A stretch of DNA of 36,864 nt, taken from assembly GCF_018449635.1 (NCBI RefSeq), contig NZ_JAAVUV010000022.1:1-36864 (forward strand), read 5' to 3'. Under the pieces are notes generated by a model, which saw only the letters and a list, made by a program, of their open reading frames with translations, made no database searches and was not told the DNA's origin. Shown piece by piece: positions 19,292 through 26,668 of this stretch; position 1 is the first letter of the stretch; the number at the start of each line of letters is the position of its first letter. This stretch comes from Caballeronia sp. dw_276. GTDB lineage: Bacteria > Pseudomonadota > Gammaproteobacteria > Burkholderiales > Burkholderiaceae. A program made the translations under genes and the position numbers.

Positions 19292-20196
19292 GCGAAAAAG
19301 CGAAGGATTGCCTCGCGTAGCTTCACGGCGTTGTCGAGATGGATCGAATGACCTGCCATTGGAATCGTCTCAAGCGTGACGTCGCCACCCGTCAGTTCCA
19401 GCATGCGCTTCGCTACCGCCGCAGATAACACTGACGACGCGACGCCACGGATGATCGCGGTTCGCGTGCGTAACGCGGCAAGTGATTGCCACGTCCAGGC
19501 GTTGTCATCGAGGCGCTCGTCCGACGTCGCAGATGGCCCGGAATCCGCGATCACGGCGGGATCATGCTTCAACTCGAACCCGCCATTCGCGGCTCGACGC
19601 ATCATGGTTGCCGCTATCCGTTTGAGCAGGTCCGCTTCGCCAAGCGGATGACGTTCCCGCAATACGGTCGCGTAATCGTCCACGTCACCATAAATTCGGC
19701 ACGCGTCGCGGATCGCTTTGCAGATATGATCGGCACTCGACGCGGCCGTGTCCGGCCCGTGGTCGACGATGATCATGCTGTGGATCTGCTCCGGATGCTT
19801 CGTTGCATAACGAATCGAAACCGCGCCACCGAGCGAGTGTCCTACCAGTGAAACGCGGTCCAGTCCGAGCACATCGAGCAAAGCCTCGACGTCCGCAACA
19901 TAGCTAGCGATACGGTAGTCCTGCCTGACTGACCAGTCGGATTCACCGTGGCCGCGCAGATCGATTCCGAGAACCCGGAAACGATCGCAAAGAAACGGTG
20001 CGATGCCAAGCCAAACGCTCGCTGCGTCGCCCATTCCATGAAGAAAGACGATGGGCGGCCGGCTTCGACGCACAGGCTCCTGCTCATGCCACTCCGTCAC
20101 TCCGAGTGTCATGCCGCCCGGAAGCGGCACCCGGGTTTGCGTGGTCGTTATAGCGCTATCTTTGTCGCGAAGTATGGAATGTGTAGCCAAAAACAT
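19288..20196 (-). CDS. Alpha/beta hydrolase
   Basis: 302 residues of the alpha/beta-hydrolase fold. Seen are the oxyanion-hole segment FLHGMG (52-57), the DLRGHGESD strand-turn, the nucleophile elbow GHSLGG with Ser121, and the late catalytic histidine in MAGHSIHLDN. It resembles the esterase/haloalkane-dehalogenase-like branch; the substrate is unknown. It is not a discrete type II thioesterase by appearance, but a role in product release, de-acylation or self-protection is possible because it is the first gene of the exporter operon. It is preceded by a consensus sigma-54 promoter about 107-122 bp upstream. Confidence 0.88.
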   Translation of the reverse strand: MFLATHSILRDKDSAITTTQTRVPLPGGMTLGVTEWHEQEPVRRSRPPIVFLHGMGDAASVWLGIAPFLCDRFRVLGIDLRGHGESDWSVRQDYRIASYVADVEALLDVLGLDRVSLVGHSLGGAVSIRYATKHPEQIHSMIIVDHGPDTAASSADHICKAIRDACRIYGDVDDYATVLRERHPLGEADLLKRIAATMMRRAANGGFELKHDPAVIADSGPSATSDERLDDNAWTWQSLAALRTRTAIIRGVASSVLSAAVAKRMLELTGGDVTLETIPMAGHSIHLDNAVKLREAILRFFA

Positions 20197-20302
20197 GATT
20201 CCGGTAGTGTTCCGATCTTTTCACAACGATGCTTGAGAGTGCGTCGCTATCGAAAGCGAGTGCGCCCGGTTCGACCATGGACCAGGAATGGGTTGATGAA
20301 AT

Positions 20303-20318
20303 TGCAAACACCGTGCCA
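20303..20318 (-). promoter_or_regulatory. Consensus sigma-54 promoter of the hydrolase/RND operon
   Basis: On the minus strand the bases read TGGCACGGTGTTTGCA. This matches the sigma-54 consensus TGGCACG-N4-TTGCW at every defined position with exact GG-N10-GC spacing. The start site is expected near 20292, about 95 nt before ATG 20196. It lies in a non-coding gap and points at the export operon, so I regard it as the strongest regulatory call in the window. Confidence 0.82.
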
Positions 20319-20398
20319 GCGGGACGACCTTCTGACGAGCGATCACACCGGGAGCGCGACCCTATCGCAGCGCAATTCTGGACGAAAAATGGCTCATT

Positions 20399-20520
20399 GC
20401 AATGCTTAAGTGGACGGAAAAAGTGTCGGCCGTTTCGCGCAAAAAACTTGATGTCGGATTCAATACTCGCGACTTGAAAACCGAAACTATTAGACAATCC
20501 GCTGCGTGTTCATCTAGCAT
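20399..20520 (+). promoter_or_regulatory. Shared upstream element plus promoter-like -35/-10, pabA side
   Basis: Block 20399-20425 (GCAATGCTTAAGTGGACGG, then AAAAAGTG) is the twin of 8830-8856. ATTAGACAAT follows at 20489-20498, and TAGACA (20491-20496) is spaced 18 bp from TAGCAT (20515-20520), as at panD. The pabA start is about 107 bp further on. On the other strand the block lies about 81 bp upstream of the sigma-54 promoter of the export operon, so it could also act there. Confidence 0.5.
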
Positions 20521-20626
20521 TCACCTGGTTACCTATAGCCAACGAATTTGACAGCACGCGAATGCATCACAACGGGCTCATCGAAGTTGGGCCCCGCCCC
20601 TCGACTTGATACCTGACACGAATCCC

Positions 20627-21232
20627 ATGAACATCGTGTTGATCGACAACTACGATTCCTTCACGTACAACCTGCACGACCTCCTGTTCCGGGTTGGCGG
20701 AAAAACGCCGCAGGTTGTATGCAACGACGCAACAACGTTCGATGCACTCGACGAACAGCCTATTGATGCATTCGTGCTCTCGCCAGGACCTGGACACCCG
20801 GCACATGCACGCGATTTCGGTATCTGCGCCGACGTCATCAAACGGACACGCGTACCCGTCCTCGGCATTTGTCTCGGACATCAGGGACTCGCTCTCTCGT
20901 TTGGCGGCTCGATCTCGCGCGCACCGATGCCCGCCCACGGTATCGTCGACCACGTAAGCCACGACAACGACGGCCTTTTCGCCGGCGTTCCCCAACGCGC
21001 CGCTGTCGTTCGCTATCATTCGTTGATCGTGGACAGCCCGCTACCCCTCGAACTTCGCCGGACCGCATGGACCGACGACGGTCTGATCATGGGAATCCAG
21101 CACGTATCGCGGCCATTGGCGGGGGTTCAGTTTCATCCGGAATCCATTTGTTCCACGTTTGGTGAAACGATCATCAGCAATTTTCTGGAGCTAGCCCAAA
21201 GATGGAATTCCGTTGTCTCGCTCGACGCATAG
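20627..21232 (+). CDS. pabA: Aminodeoxychorismate/anthranilate synthase glutamine amidotransferase subunit
   Basis: 201 residues, class I glutamine amidotransferase. It starts MNIVLIDNYDSFTYNL and shows the oxyanion loop SPGPGHP, the nucleophile Cys in GICLGHQG, and the His-Glu pair in GVQFHPES. It releases ammonia from glutamine for the chorismate-aminating partner encoded next. I assign PabA rather than TrpG because the partner is PabB-like. A TTG at 20606 is in frame, but ATG 20627 matches the conserved N-terminus. The next gene starts 31 bp before this one ends. Confidence 0.9.
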   Translation: MNIVLIDNYDSFTYNLHDLLFRVGGKTPQVVCNDATTFDALDEQPIDAFVLSPGPGHPAHARDFGICADVIKRTRVPVLGICLGHQGLALSFGGSISRAPMPAHGIVDHVSHDNDGLFAGVPQRAAVVRYHSLIVDSPLPLELRRTAWTDDGLIMGIQHVSRPLAGVQFHPESICSTFGETIISNFLELAQRWNSVVSLDA

Positions 21233-22662
21233 CGATAGCCGCAGACGCCTCTGATATTTTCCGCGCGTTGTTTGCGAATTCGAACCGCAGTTATTGGCTC
21301 GATTCGAAACGCGTCGATCCGTTCAAGGGGCGCTATTCGTTCATGGGCGACGACAGCGGCCCCCATTCGTTCGTGGTCAACCAGTGCGTGGGCGCACCGC
21401 CGAAATTCCACGGCCGCGTCATGCCTGTGCCGACCTACGCTGACGATATTTTTGATTACCTCGACGTGGCGTTACGTTCATGTACGCTGGTCGACGAGCC
21501 CGAGCTTCCGTTCGATTTTCGGGGTGGTTATGTCGGCTTTTTTGGCTACGAACTGATGGCGTTGACGGAGGGCATTCATGGCAAACGCTCCCCTTTCGCC
21601 GACGCCGAATTTCTGTTTTCCGACCGATTCGTCGCTATTGATCATGTGGATCAGCATGTCTACTTGGTCATGTTGAAAACACCAGGTGATGAAGAAAAAT
21701 CATGGTTTGATACGGTAGAAGCGAAGCTACGCGGCATGCGTTCCATCGCGCCACCGTCCCGTGCCACATTGTTAAAGCCTGAAGCACTCGACCCTTACCT
21801 GCTCGACAGCCGCGCCGGATACCTTGACAAGATTGCGCGGTGCCAGGACGAAATCGCTGCCGGTGAATCGTATGAGATCTGTTTAACCAGCCGCGTCCGC
21901 GTCCCGATTGAGCAGAAAGATCTGCTCGATCCATTTGAGCTCTATCTGGTGTTGCGCGAGACCAATCCCGCACCATACTCCTGCTTCTTGCGCGGTTCCG
22001 ACTCGAGCGTTCTGTGCAGTTCGCCTGAACGATTCCTGAAGATTGACCGCAATGGCATGGTCGAGGCGCGACCCATCAAGGGCACAACGCCCCGCGATGC
22101 GGACCCGACCAAGGACGAATACAATCGCAGCAGTCTCGCCAACGACACGCGATATTTCAGTGAAAACCTTATGATCGTCGACCTCTTGCGCAACGATCTG
22201 AGTCGCTCGTGCGAGCCTGGGTCCGTTACAGTACCTGAGTTGATGGTCACCGAATCGTATGCGACGGTGCACCAGTTAGTCTCGACGATCCGCGGAAAAT
22301 TGCGCGACAGCGCACTTCGCTGCGTTGCTCATTGTTTTCCGGGCGGCTCCATGACGGGGGCACCCAAGCGCCGTACGCTCGAAATTTTGACGGATCTGGA
22401 AGACGCGCCGCGCGGCATCTATTCGGGTGCCATCGGCTACCTGTCGCTCAATTCGTCGGTCGATCTGAATATCGTAATCCGCACGATGGTCGTGACCGAC
22501 AATCTCGTTGAAATCGGTGTGGGCGGTGCAATAACGTTTCTGTCGGATCCCGATGATGAATTCGAGGAGATGAGGTTAAAGGCTATTGCGCCATTTAGCG
22601 CGCTGCAGAGTCACCTTAGTCTTAATCTCGTTCGAACCCAGCAAGCCACGCTTCCAGACTAA
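21202..22662 (+). CDS. pabB: Aminodeoxychorismate synthase, chorismate-binding subunit
   Basis: 486 residues. An N-terminal anthranilate-synthase-I type domain (with GGYVGFFGYE near 108-117) precedes the chorismate-binding domain (about 205-470). The motif PIKGT at 291-295 has Lys293, which marks 4-amino-4-deoxychorismate synthases; anthranilate synthases have Ala there. GESYEICLT, DLLRNDL, PGGSMTGAPK and GVGGAI are also seen. With PabA it makes aminodeoxychorismate, the precursor of p-aminobenzoate or p-aminophenylalanine; no PabC lyase or PapBC enzyme is in view. Overlap with pabA indicates coupling. Within an NRPS locus it probably feeds a building block rather than folate. Confidence 0.9.
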   Translation: MEFRCLARRIAIAADASDIFRALFANSNRSYWLDSKRVDPFKGRYSFMGDDSGPHSFVVNQCVGAPPKFHGRVMPVPTYADDIFDYLDVALRSCTLVDEPELPFDFRGGYVGFFGYELMALTEGIHGKRSPFADAEFLFSDRFVAIDHVDQHVYLVMLKTPGDEEKSWFDTVEAKLRGMRSIAPPSRATLLKPEALDPYLLDSRAGYLDKIARCQDEIAAGESYEICLTSRVRVPIEQKDLLDPFELYLVLRETNPAPYSCFLRGSDSSVLCSSPERFLKIDRNGMVEARPIKGTTPRDADPTKDEYNRSSLANDTRYFSENLMIVDLLRNDLSRSCEPGSVTVPELMVTESYATVHQLVSTIRGKLRDSALRCVAHCFPGGSMTGAPKRRTLEILTDLEDAPRGIYSGAIGYLSLNSSVDLNIVIRTMVVTDNLVEIGVGGAITFLSDPDDEFEEMRLKAIAPFSALQSHLSLNLVRTQQATLPD

Positions 22663-22748
22663 CGAAGATCTGCGCGTAGCCAAACCCTTGTCATCCGCTT
22701 GCACGGGCGCGCACTCGCGATGATACTTTGCATGCGCCATGGCAAGCA

Positions 22749-23558
22749 TCAAGTCGCGCCGTCCTTTGTGGATACAAGGGTCAACACCCTGCCTTCGTCG
22801 ACAACAAAGTAAGCTAGGATGATGCGCCCACGATCCCACCCCCCTCCCAGATTCTTTTCAAGCCGGAGGGTCATATATCCCGCTGTCCAGTTCACATTAA
22901 TGACCGCCGATGTCAAAAACTCGGGAATGCAAAGTATCTCTGGATAAATGGCCTTGAACAATGCCTCTTTGGCTGAAAAGATAAGCGTCAGACGCAAGGA
23001 CTTTATCGCATCGCGCCAGCAGAGGAGTGCAAGCTCTTCACGCGTTGCAACGGTCATCCATAGTTCCTCCGCTAACGCTGCCGACATAGCTGGCTCCATG
23101 TCCAGACCCAAACTGCCAAATTCGGCAGGCTGACATATAGCTGCTGCGCCATCCGCATCGTGCGTGATTGAACCCGCGAGACCTCCGGGAAATTGGGGCA
23201 CACCACCAGATCCCGTCCTAATCTGATCCGTGAAATCAGGTAAAAAAAAGCGCACGGCTTCTCTGGCGCATAACCGTCCAAAAAAATATTCTTTGCGCCG
23301 TTTTATGACCGACAAAGATACACGCGGAGGCAAATCGACCCGATTCTGTTGGTACAAGACGTTATCGAATTCTGCCGGAAAATTTTCGATTGAGTAGAAA
23401 GAGGTTGAGGCAATTGGAAAAGGACTGACGCGATTTATGCGAAGACGGGCTTTGTAGATTTCAGGGAAAATATGTGTGTGCGTAAACTTCGACCGATCAA
23501 GTGGCGGCTGATCAATGGCGCCAATGCCGAATTTGCATGACATTAATACTTTCTCCAT
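22749..23558 (-). CDS. 4'-phosphopantetheinyl transferase, EntD type
   Basis: About 269 residues. It carries the Sfp/EntD-superfamily motifs: an SITHD motif in the centre, the magnesium-binding GLDMEP, and the signature FSAKEALFKAIYP. An N-terminal RKEYFFGRLCAREA segment is typical of EntD-type enzymes. It converts apo carrier domains of the NRPS to the holo form. It converges on pabB with 86 bp between. Start is uncertain: GTG 23570, ATG 23558 and ATG 23543 are all in frame; the last has GGAG at 9 bp, the second AAAAGG at about 11 bp. Confidence 0.9.
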   Translation of the reverse strand: MEKVLMSCKFGIGAIDQPPLDRSKFTHTHIFPEIYKARLRINRVSPFPIASTSFYSIENFPAEFDNVLYQQNRVDLPPRVSLSVIKRRKEYFFGRLCAREAVRFFLPDFTDQIRTGSGGVPQFPGGLAGSITHDADGAAAICQPAEFGSLGLDMEPAMSAALAEELWMTVATREELALLCWRDAIKSLRLTLIFSAKEALFKAIYPEILCIPEFLTSAVINVNWTAGYMTLRLEKNLGGGWDRGRIILAYFVVDEGRVLTLVSTKDGAT

Positions 23559-24461
23559 TCCAGATGTCACCTTTTGTTGCGTGTGGGCTTACGACGTTCT
23601 TTGGCAACCGAACAGGCATCCCATAACCTCGTCAATTGAAAACAAAACCACCTGCAAGACGCTTCTTTGTCCGGGACGTTGCTAATGATCGGTCAACTCG
23701 CAGTTCCAGCGAGTACTGGCTGCGCAAGGATGACATTGTCGATTTCTGTGCGCATCCGATTGACCGGCAACGGTACTGCTGCAAAATGAATGCAACGCGC
23801 CTACCTCCGCGCGTCATTACAAATCGTTATGCGTGGTTTCGCCGACGTCCCAGTTTAGCGGGTGTTGCACCGTTCGCAAACTGTCTACAGATAGTTGGTG
23901 TTCGACTTGCGGTTGCCTGTTGTCGGCAAGATGTATGCAGCCTTTGTAATTCAGGAATCTCTAAGTCTTGTCGATGTACGCCACCCTACTGAGCATTAAA
24001 GCCGACGATTTCCCCGTGTCTCAAATCGGATTGCTAGCGGGCGCTAGTGCGAGAAACAATATTGCACTGCTGTTATGCCGTCAGATAGTTACGCATCATG
24101 CAGAACATTCGAAGGCAACCACTTCATCAAAGTTATGGTCAAAAATGGGGGTCCAGATCGGTTTGCTAAGGTAAGACGCGCATCGGTCCGAAGCTCGATC
24201 GCTTGTCGAGCAGATCACTGGAACGTCCGATTTGACCTCTTCCCTACCTATAAGCGCGGGCAGACGCGTTGTCGAAGACTTTTGCTAAAGCGTCAATCTA
24301 ATGTTGGCGAGTTCGGTGCGCTTGGTAGTAGGCGGCTCGGGCGATTGTCTGCGCTAGATGATGAAGTTCAGAATTGCCGGGCGCCCTCGTTTTGATGACG
24401 GGATGTGCGAAGCGCAGCTTCGTATATATTGGGCAAAGCGCAATTTCAGTATATCTATTTT
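23559..24461. other. Gene-poor stretch between the NRPS locus and the repair region
   Basis: About 900 bp without a gene I can support. Open frames of 60-118 codons exist (for example 23636-23992 and 24075-24395 plus) but have no recognisable domain, atypical residue content and no clear ribosome binding site. I see no tRNA and no obvious attachment repeat. It may be decayed sequence at the edge of an inserted segment. Confidence 0.4.
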
Positions 24462-25373
24462 ATGAATGACTTCGATTGGCTAAACGATCCGCAAGCGGCG
24501 TACGACGAATGGCAGCGAAACGACGCTGTCGGCGCGGACCGGCGGCCATTTGCTGAACAGTCAATTACTCAACATCGATCCATGTTCGCGCGGTTCCACC
24601 GACACCTTGCGACCCACGGCAAGACGGTAACCACCTTCGGCTCGGCAGAGATCGACAATTTCTTTAACGCGCTTGCCCGCGACGCGCGCCCAGATACGAC
24701 GACGCAACTCCGTTACCTCAAGCTGATTGATCGCGTCTCGCGTCACCTGGTGGCAATGAACGTGCGCAAAGACAACCCTGCCTCGTTAATGCTCGTTGGC
24801 CAGGCTTGGCCGGAAGACGAGCCGACCCCAGTCTTCCTGTCAGAGGACGATGACAAACGCCTGCAAGATGTGTGCGTCGCGCCAGCGGATGCTCCGTTCA
24901 AGCAGCTTCGAAGCGTGGCGATCGTCGCCCTCTTTCTGGGTACGGGTATTACATCGGCCGAATGCCGGCAACTTGATCTCGATGACCTGGACGTCGCAGG
25001 TCTTCGACCTGATGTGTATGTAGAGAAACGTGGACCGCGCATCGCTCGGCGTGTGCCACTCGAGCCGTTCTGCGTCGATGTTCTTCGCGCGTACGTTTCA
25101 GCGCGGCGGTTGCTTGCATGCTCGACTCGCTACTTGTTCGTGGCAACCGCAACGGGCAAACCGATGAAAGACGACACCTTGGGAAAGTCCGTTAGAAGCG
25201 CGCTGGGAAATATCAAAGTGACGGCGGCCGACATGAGTCCCCGCCTTCTTCGAAACACGTATGGGCGCCGGCATATCGCAGCGGGGGGCACCAACGAGCA
25301 AGTCAGTAATTTGCTCGGGCTGTCGAGCCATAGGACCACCGCGAGGTTGCGCCAGACGCTTGACCTTTCCTAG
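24462..25373 (+). CDS. Tyrosine-recombinase-fold protein, probably catalytically degenerate
   Basis: 303 residues with an N-terminal SAM-like/core-binding domain (about 20-110) and a C-terminal phage-integrase fold. Aligned by eye to XerD, LFLGTGITSAECRQL has Thr where the first catalytic Arg belongs, MSPRLLRNTYG keeps the second Arg but has Arg in place of His, LLGLSS has Leu in place of the third-box His, and the nucleophile Tyr position in TTARLRQ is Leu. Only Arg II and possibly the beta-hairpin Lys remain. It may be a DNA-binding relic or a regulator rather than a recombinase. ATG 24462 is preferred over GTG 24405; the ribosome binding site is weak. It converges on the next gene. Confidence 0.75.
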   Translation: MNDFDWLNDPQAAYDEWQRNDAVGADRRPFAEQSITQHRSMFARFHRHLATHGKTVTTFGSAEIDNFFNALARDARPDTTTQLRYLKLIDRVSRHLVAMNVRKDNPASLMLVGQAWPEDEPTPVFLSEDDDKRLQDVCVAPADAPFKQLRSVAIVALFLGTGITSAECRQLDLDDLDVAGLRPDVYVEKRGPRIARRVPLEPFCVDVLRAYVSARRLLACSTRYLFVATATGKPMKDDTLGKSVRSALGNIKVTAADMSPRLLRNTYGRRHIAAGGTNEQVSNLLGLSSHRTTARLRQTLDLS

Positions 25374-25398
25374 AGCAGCGACTTGAACGGTGCTCGGC

Positions 25399-25758
25399 CT
25401 AAACCTTTTCGTGCTGTTGGACGCCAAGCTCAGCAAACCATTGGGCATACGGCGTGTTTTTCGCCAAATGCTGATTCAAGTCCGGCGCACCGTCCGTCCA
25501 CCAGACGGGACCTCGCTCCCCGAGTTGATTCTTGATCAGGTCAATTCGTTTCCGCGCGGCCACGCGGCGGGCGTGGTCGCCAAGGCGCATTGCTACTCCC
25601 TTCTCGCGGCGAGCTCGCATCAGCTCATCAACTAACGTTTGTCTGAGCTCATCCGGTATGGACGGATTCGTACATCGCCACAGGCGCCCTTTAACAACGA
25701 AGTAGCGACCGTCCGGCGTAGTGAGTTTGTTTGTTTTCAAGGCTGCGTATGTTCTCAA
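25399..25758 (-). CDS. Conserved hypothetical protein, Burkholderiales accessory family
   Basis: Up to 119 residues. The central part (TPDGRYFVVKGRLWRCTNPSIP, then Arg/Lys-rich helices and GERGPVWWTDGAPDLNQH) looks like a small, highly charged family I have seen annotated only as hypothetical in Burkholderiales. It is mostly helical after residue 40 with no signal peptide or membrane segment. An in-frame stop two codons upstream limits the start to TTG 25758 or TTG 25740; neither has a good ribosome binding site. No function can be given. Confidence 0.65.
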   Translation of the reverse strand: MRTYAALKTNKLTTPDGRYFVVKGRLWRCTNPSIPDELRQTLVDELMRARREKGVAMRLGDHARRVAARKRIDLIKNQLGERGPVWWTDGAPDLNQHLAKNTPYAQWFAELGVQQHEKV

Positions 25759-25897
25759 TTTTCAGGGGGCGCCGGACGTCGATATCGCCCGAAGGCACGC
25801 ACAAATGGTGGCCTGCCCCATAACATCCAGTACGTGATGGAGTTAGCCGGCGCTGTTTCGCTGACTGCACCGCATGGAGGTACCAACGCAACTTCCG

Positions 25898-26134
25898 TCA
25901 CACCCAAGGCAGAAGTGGGTTCAATACATCCGTACCTGCAGTCCACTTGTTTTGCTCCTCGACCGATGGCGTACCCACATCATGGCCGTTCTCACGTGCA
26001 AAGAAGGTCGGCACTCTCGCTTTTCCTCGGGCTACCGCCTCGTCGACCGTAGCACCAAATGCGCTGCGCAGACTAGCAACGAGCGCAGCCGTTTTGGGCA
26101 TTAGATGTGATTTCCGTCGCGCTGCTCCACTCAT
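25898..26134 (-). CDS. Small hypothetical protein divergent from umuDC
   Basis: 78 residues, basic N-terminus (MSGAARRKSH), a helical stretch TAALVASLRSAFGATVDEAVARGKA, then PTFFARENGHDVGT. It looks like a conserved hypothetical family; no function is known to me. ATG 26134 has GGAG 6 bp upstream, a clear site. The 90-bp gap to umuD contains one LexA box, so this gene may also be SOS-controlled. Confidence 0.65.
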   Translation of the reverse strand: MSGAARRKSHLMPKTAALVASLRSAFGATVDEAVARGKARVPTFFARENGHDVGTPSVEEQNKWTAGTDVLNPLLPWV

Positions 26135-26196
26135 AAAAAGCTCCGATACGCAATTAAAAGGGCCAAACCGCGACAACGAAACGTCGTTATAGAATA

Positions 26197-26212
26197 CTGT
26201 ACATCCATACAG
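26197..26212. promoter_or_regulatory. LexA box (SOS operator) at umuDC
   Basis: CTGTACATCCATACAG fits CTGT-N8-ACAG exactly and extends symmetrically as TA...TA. It ends 12 bp before the umuD start and lies between divergent genes; TATAGAAT just upstream (26188-26195) may be a -10 element. LexA would block umuD and perhaps the divergent gene. Confidence 0.9.
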
Positions 26213-26224
26213 TAATTTACGTTT

Positions 26225-26668
26225 ATGAGCCGCCCTATCCCGATTGCCGATGATGCTGACGGCTCATACCTCATTGAAGTGCTCGCTAAGGTGCCTGCGG
26301 GCTTCCCGAGCCCCGCACAAGACCACACGCAAAAGCGTATCGACCTGAACGACGTACTGGTCCTGAATCCCATCGCGACTTTTCTATTTCAGGTTGAAGG
26401 CGATTCGATGGTCGACGCTCGGATCTTCGATGGTGACCGTCTGATCGTTGATCGATCGGTCGAAGCAGCACATGGACGTATTGTCCTTGCATGCATTGAC
26501 GATGAGTTCACGGTGAAGCGCTTGTACAGACGGGCTGGGATCGTGCGCTTGCACGCGGCGAACCCGGCATACGCACCAATCACGTTTGTCGAAGGTCAAG
26601 AGATGACGGTCTGGGGCGTGGTCACGTGGAATCTACGGCAGTTGCTTCATCTGCGGAAGCAACGATGA
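26225..26668 (+). CDS. umuD: UmuD-type SOS mutagenesis protein (self-cleaving)
   Basis: 147 residues, UmuD length. The cleavage region AGFPSPAQD places the scissile bond at Ala25-Gly26 (Cys-Gly in E. coli UmuD). Catalytic Ser61 (GDSM) and Lys98 (FTVKRL) are present. RecA-stimulated self-cleavage would give UmuD', the partner of UmuC in polymerase V. ATG 26225 has no Shine-Dalgarno and sits 12 bp after the LexA box, so the transcript may be almost leaderless. The stop overlaps the umuC start by ATGA. Confidence 0.95.
   Translation: MSRPIPIADDADGSYLIEVLAKVPAGFPSPAQDHTQKRIDLNDVLVLNPIATFLFQVEGDSMVDARIFDGDRLIVDRSVEAAHGRIVLACIDDEFTVKRLYRRAGIVRLHAANPAYAPITFVEGQEMTVWGVVTWNLRQLLHLRKQR

Noticed and set aside
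20377..20393. Sigma-54-like TGGACGAAAAATGGC on the plus strand upstream of pabA
   Set aside because: Only the GG/GC core matches; the rest departs from the consensus.
20229..20477. 82-codon plus-strand frame upstream of pabA
   Set aside because: It crosses the sigma-54 promoter and the shared element, and has no recognisable sequence.
23636..24395. Open frames of 60-118 codons between the PPTase and the integrase-fold gene
   Set aside because: No domains, odd residue content (many Cys/Arg), and no ribosome binding sites; treated as non-coding.
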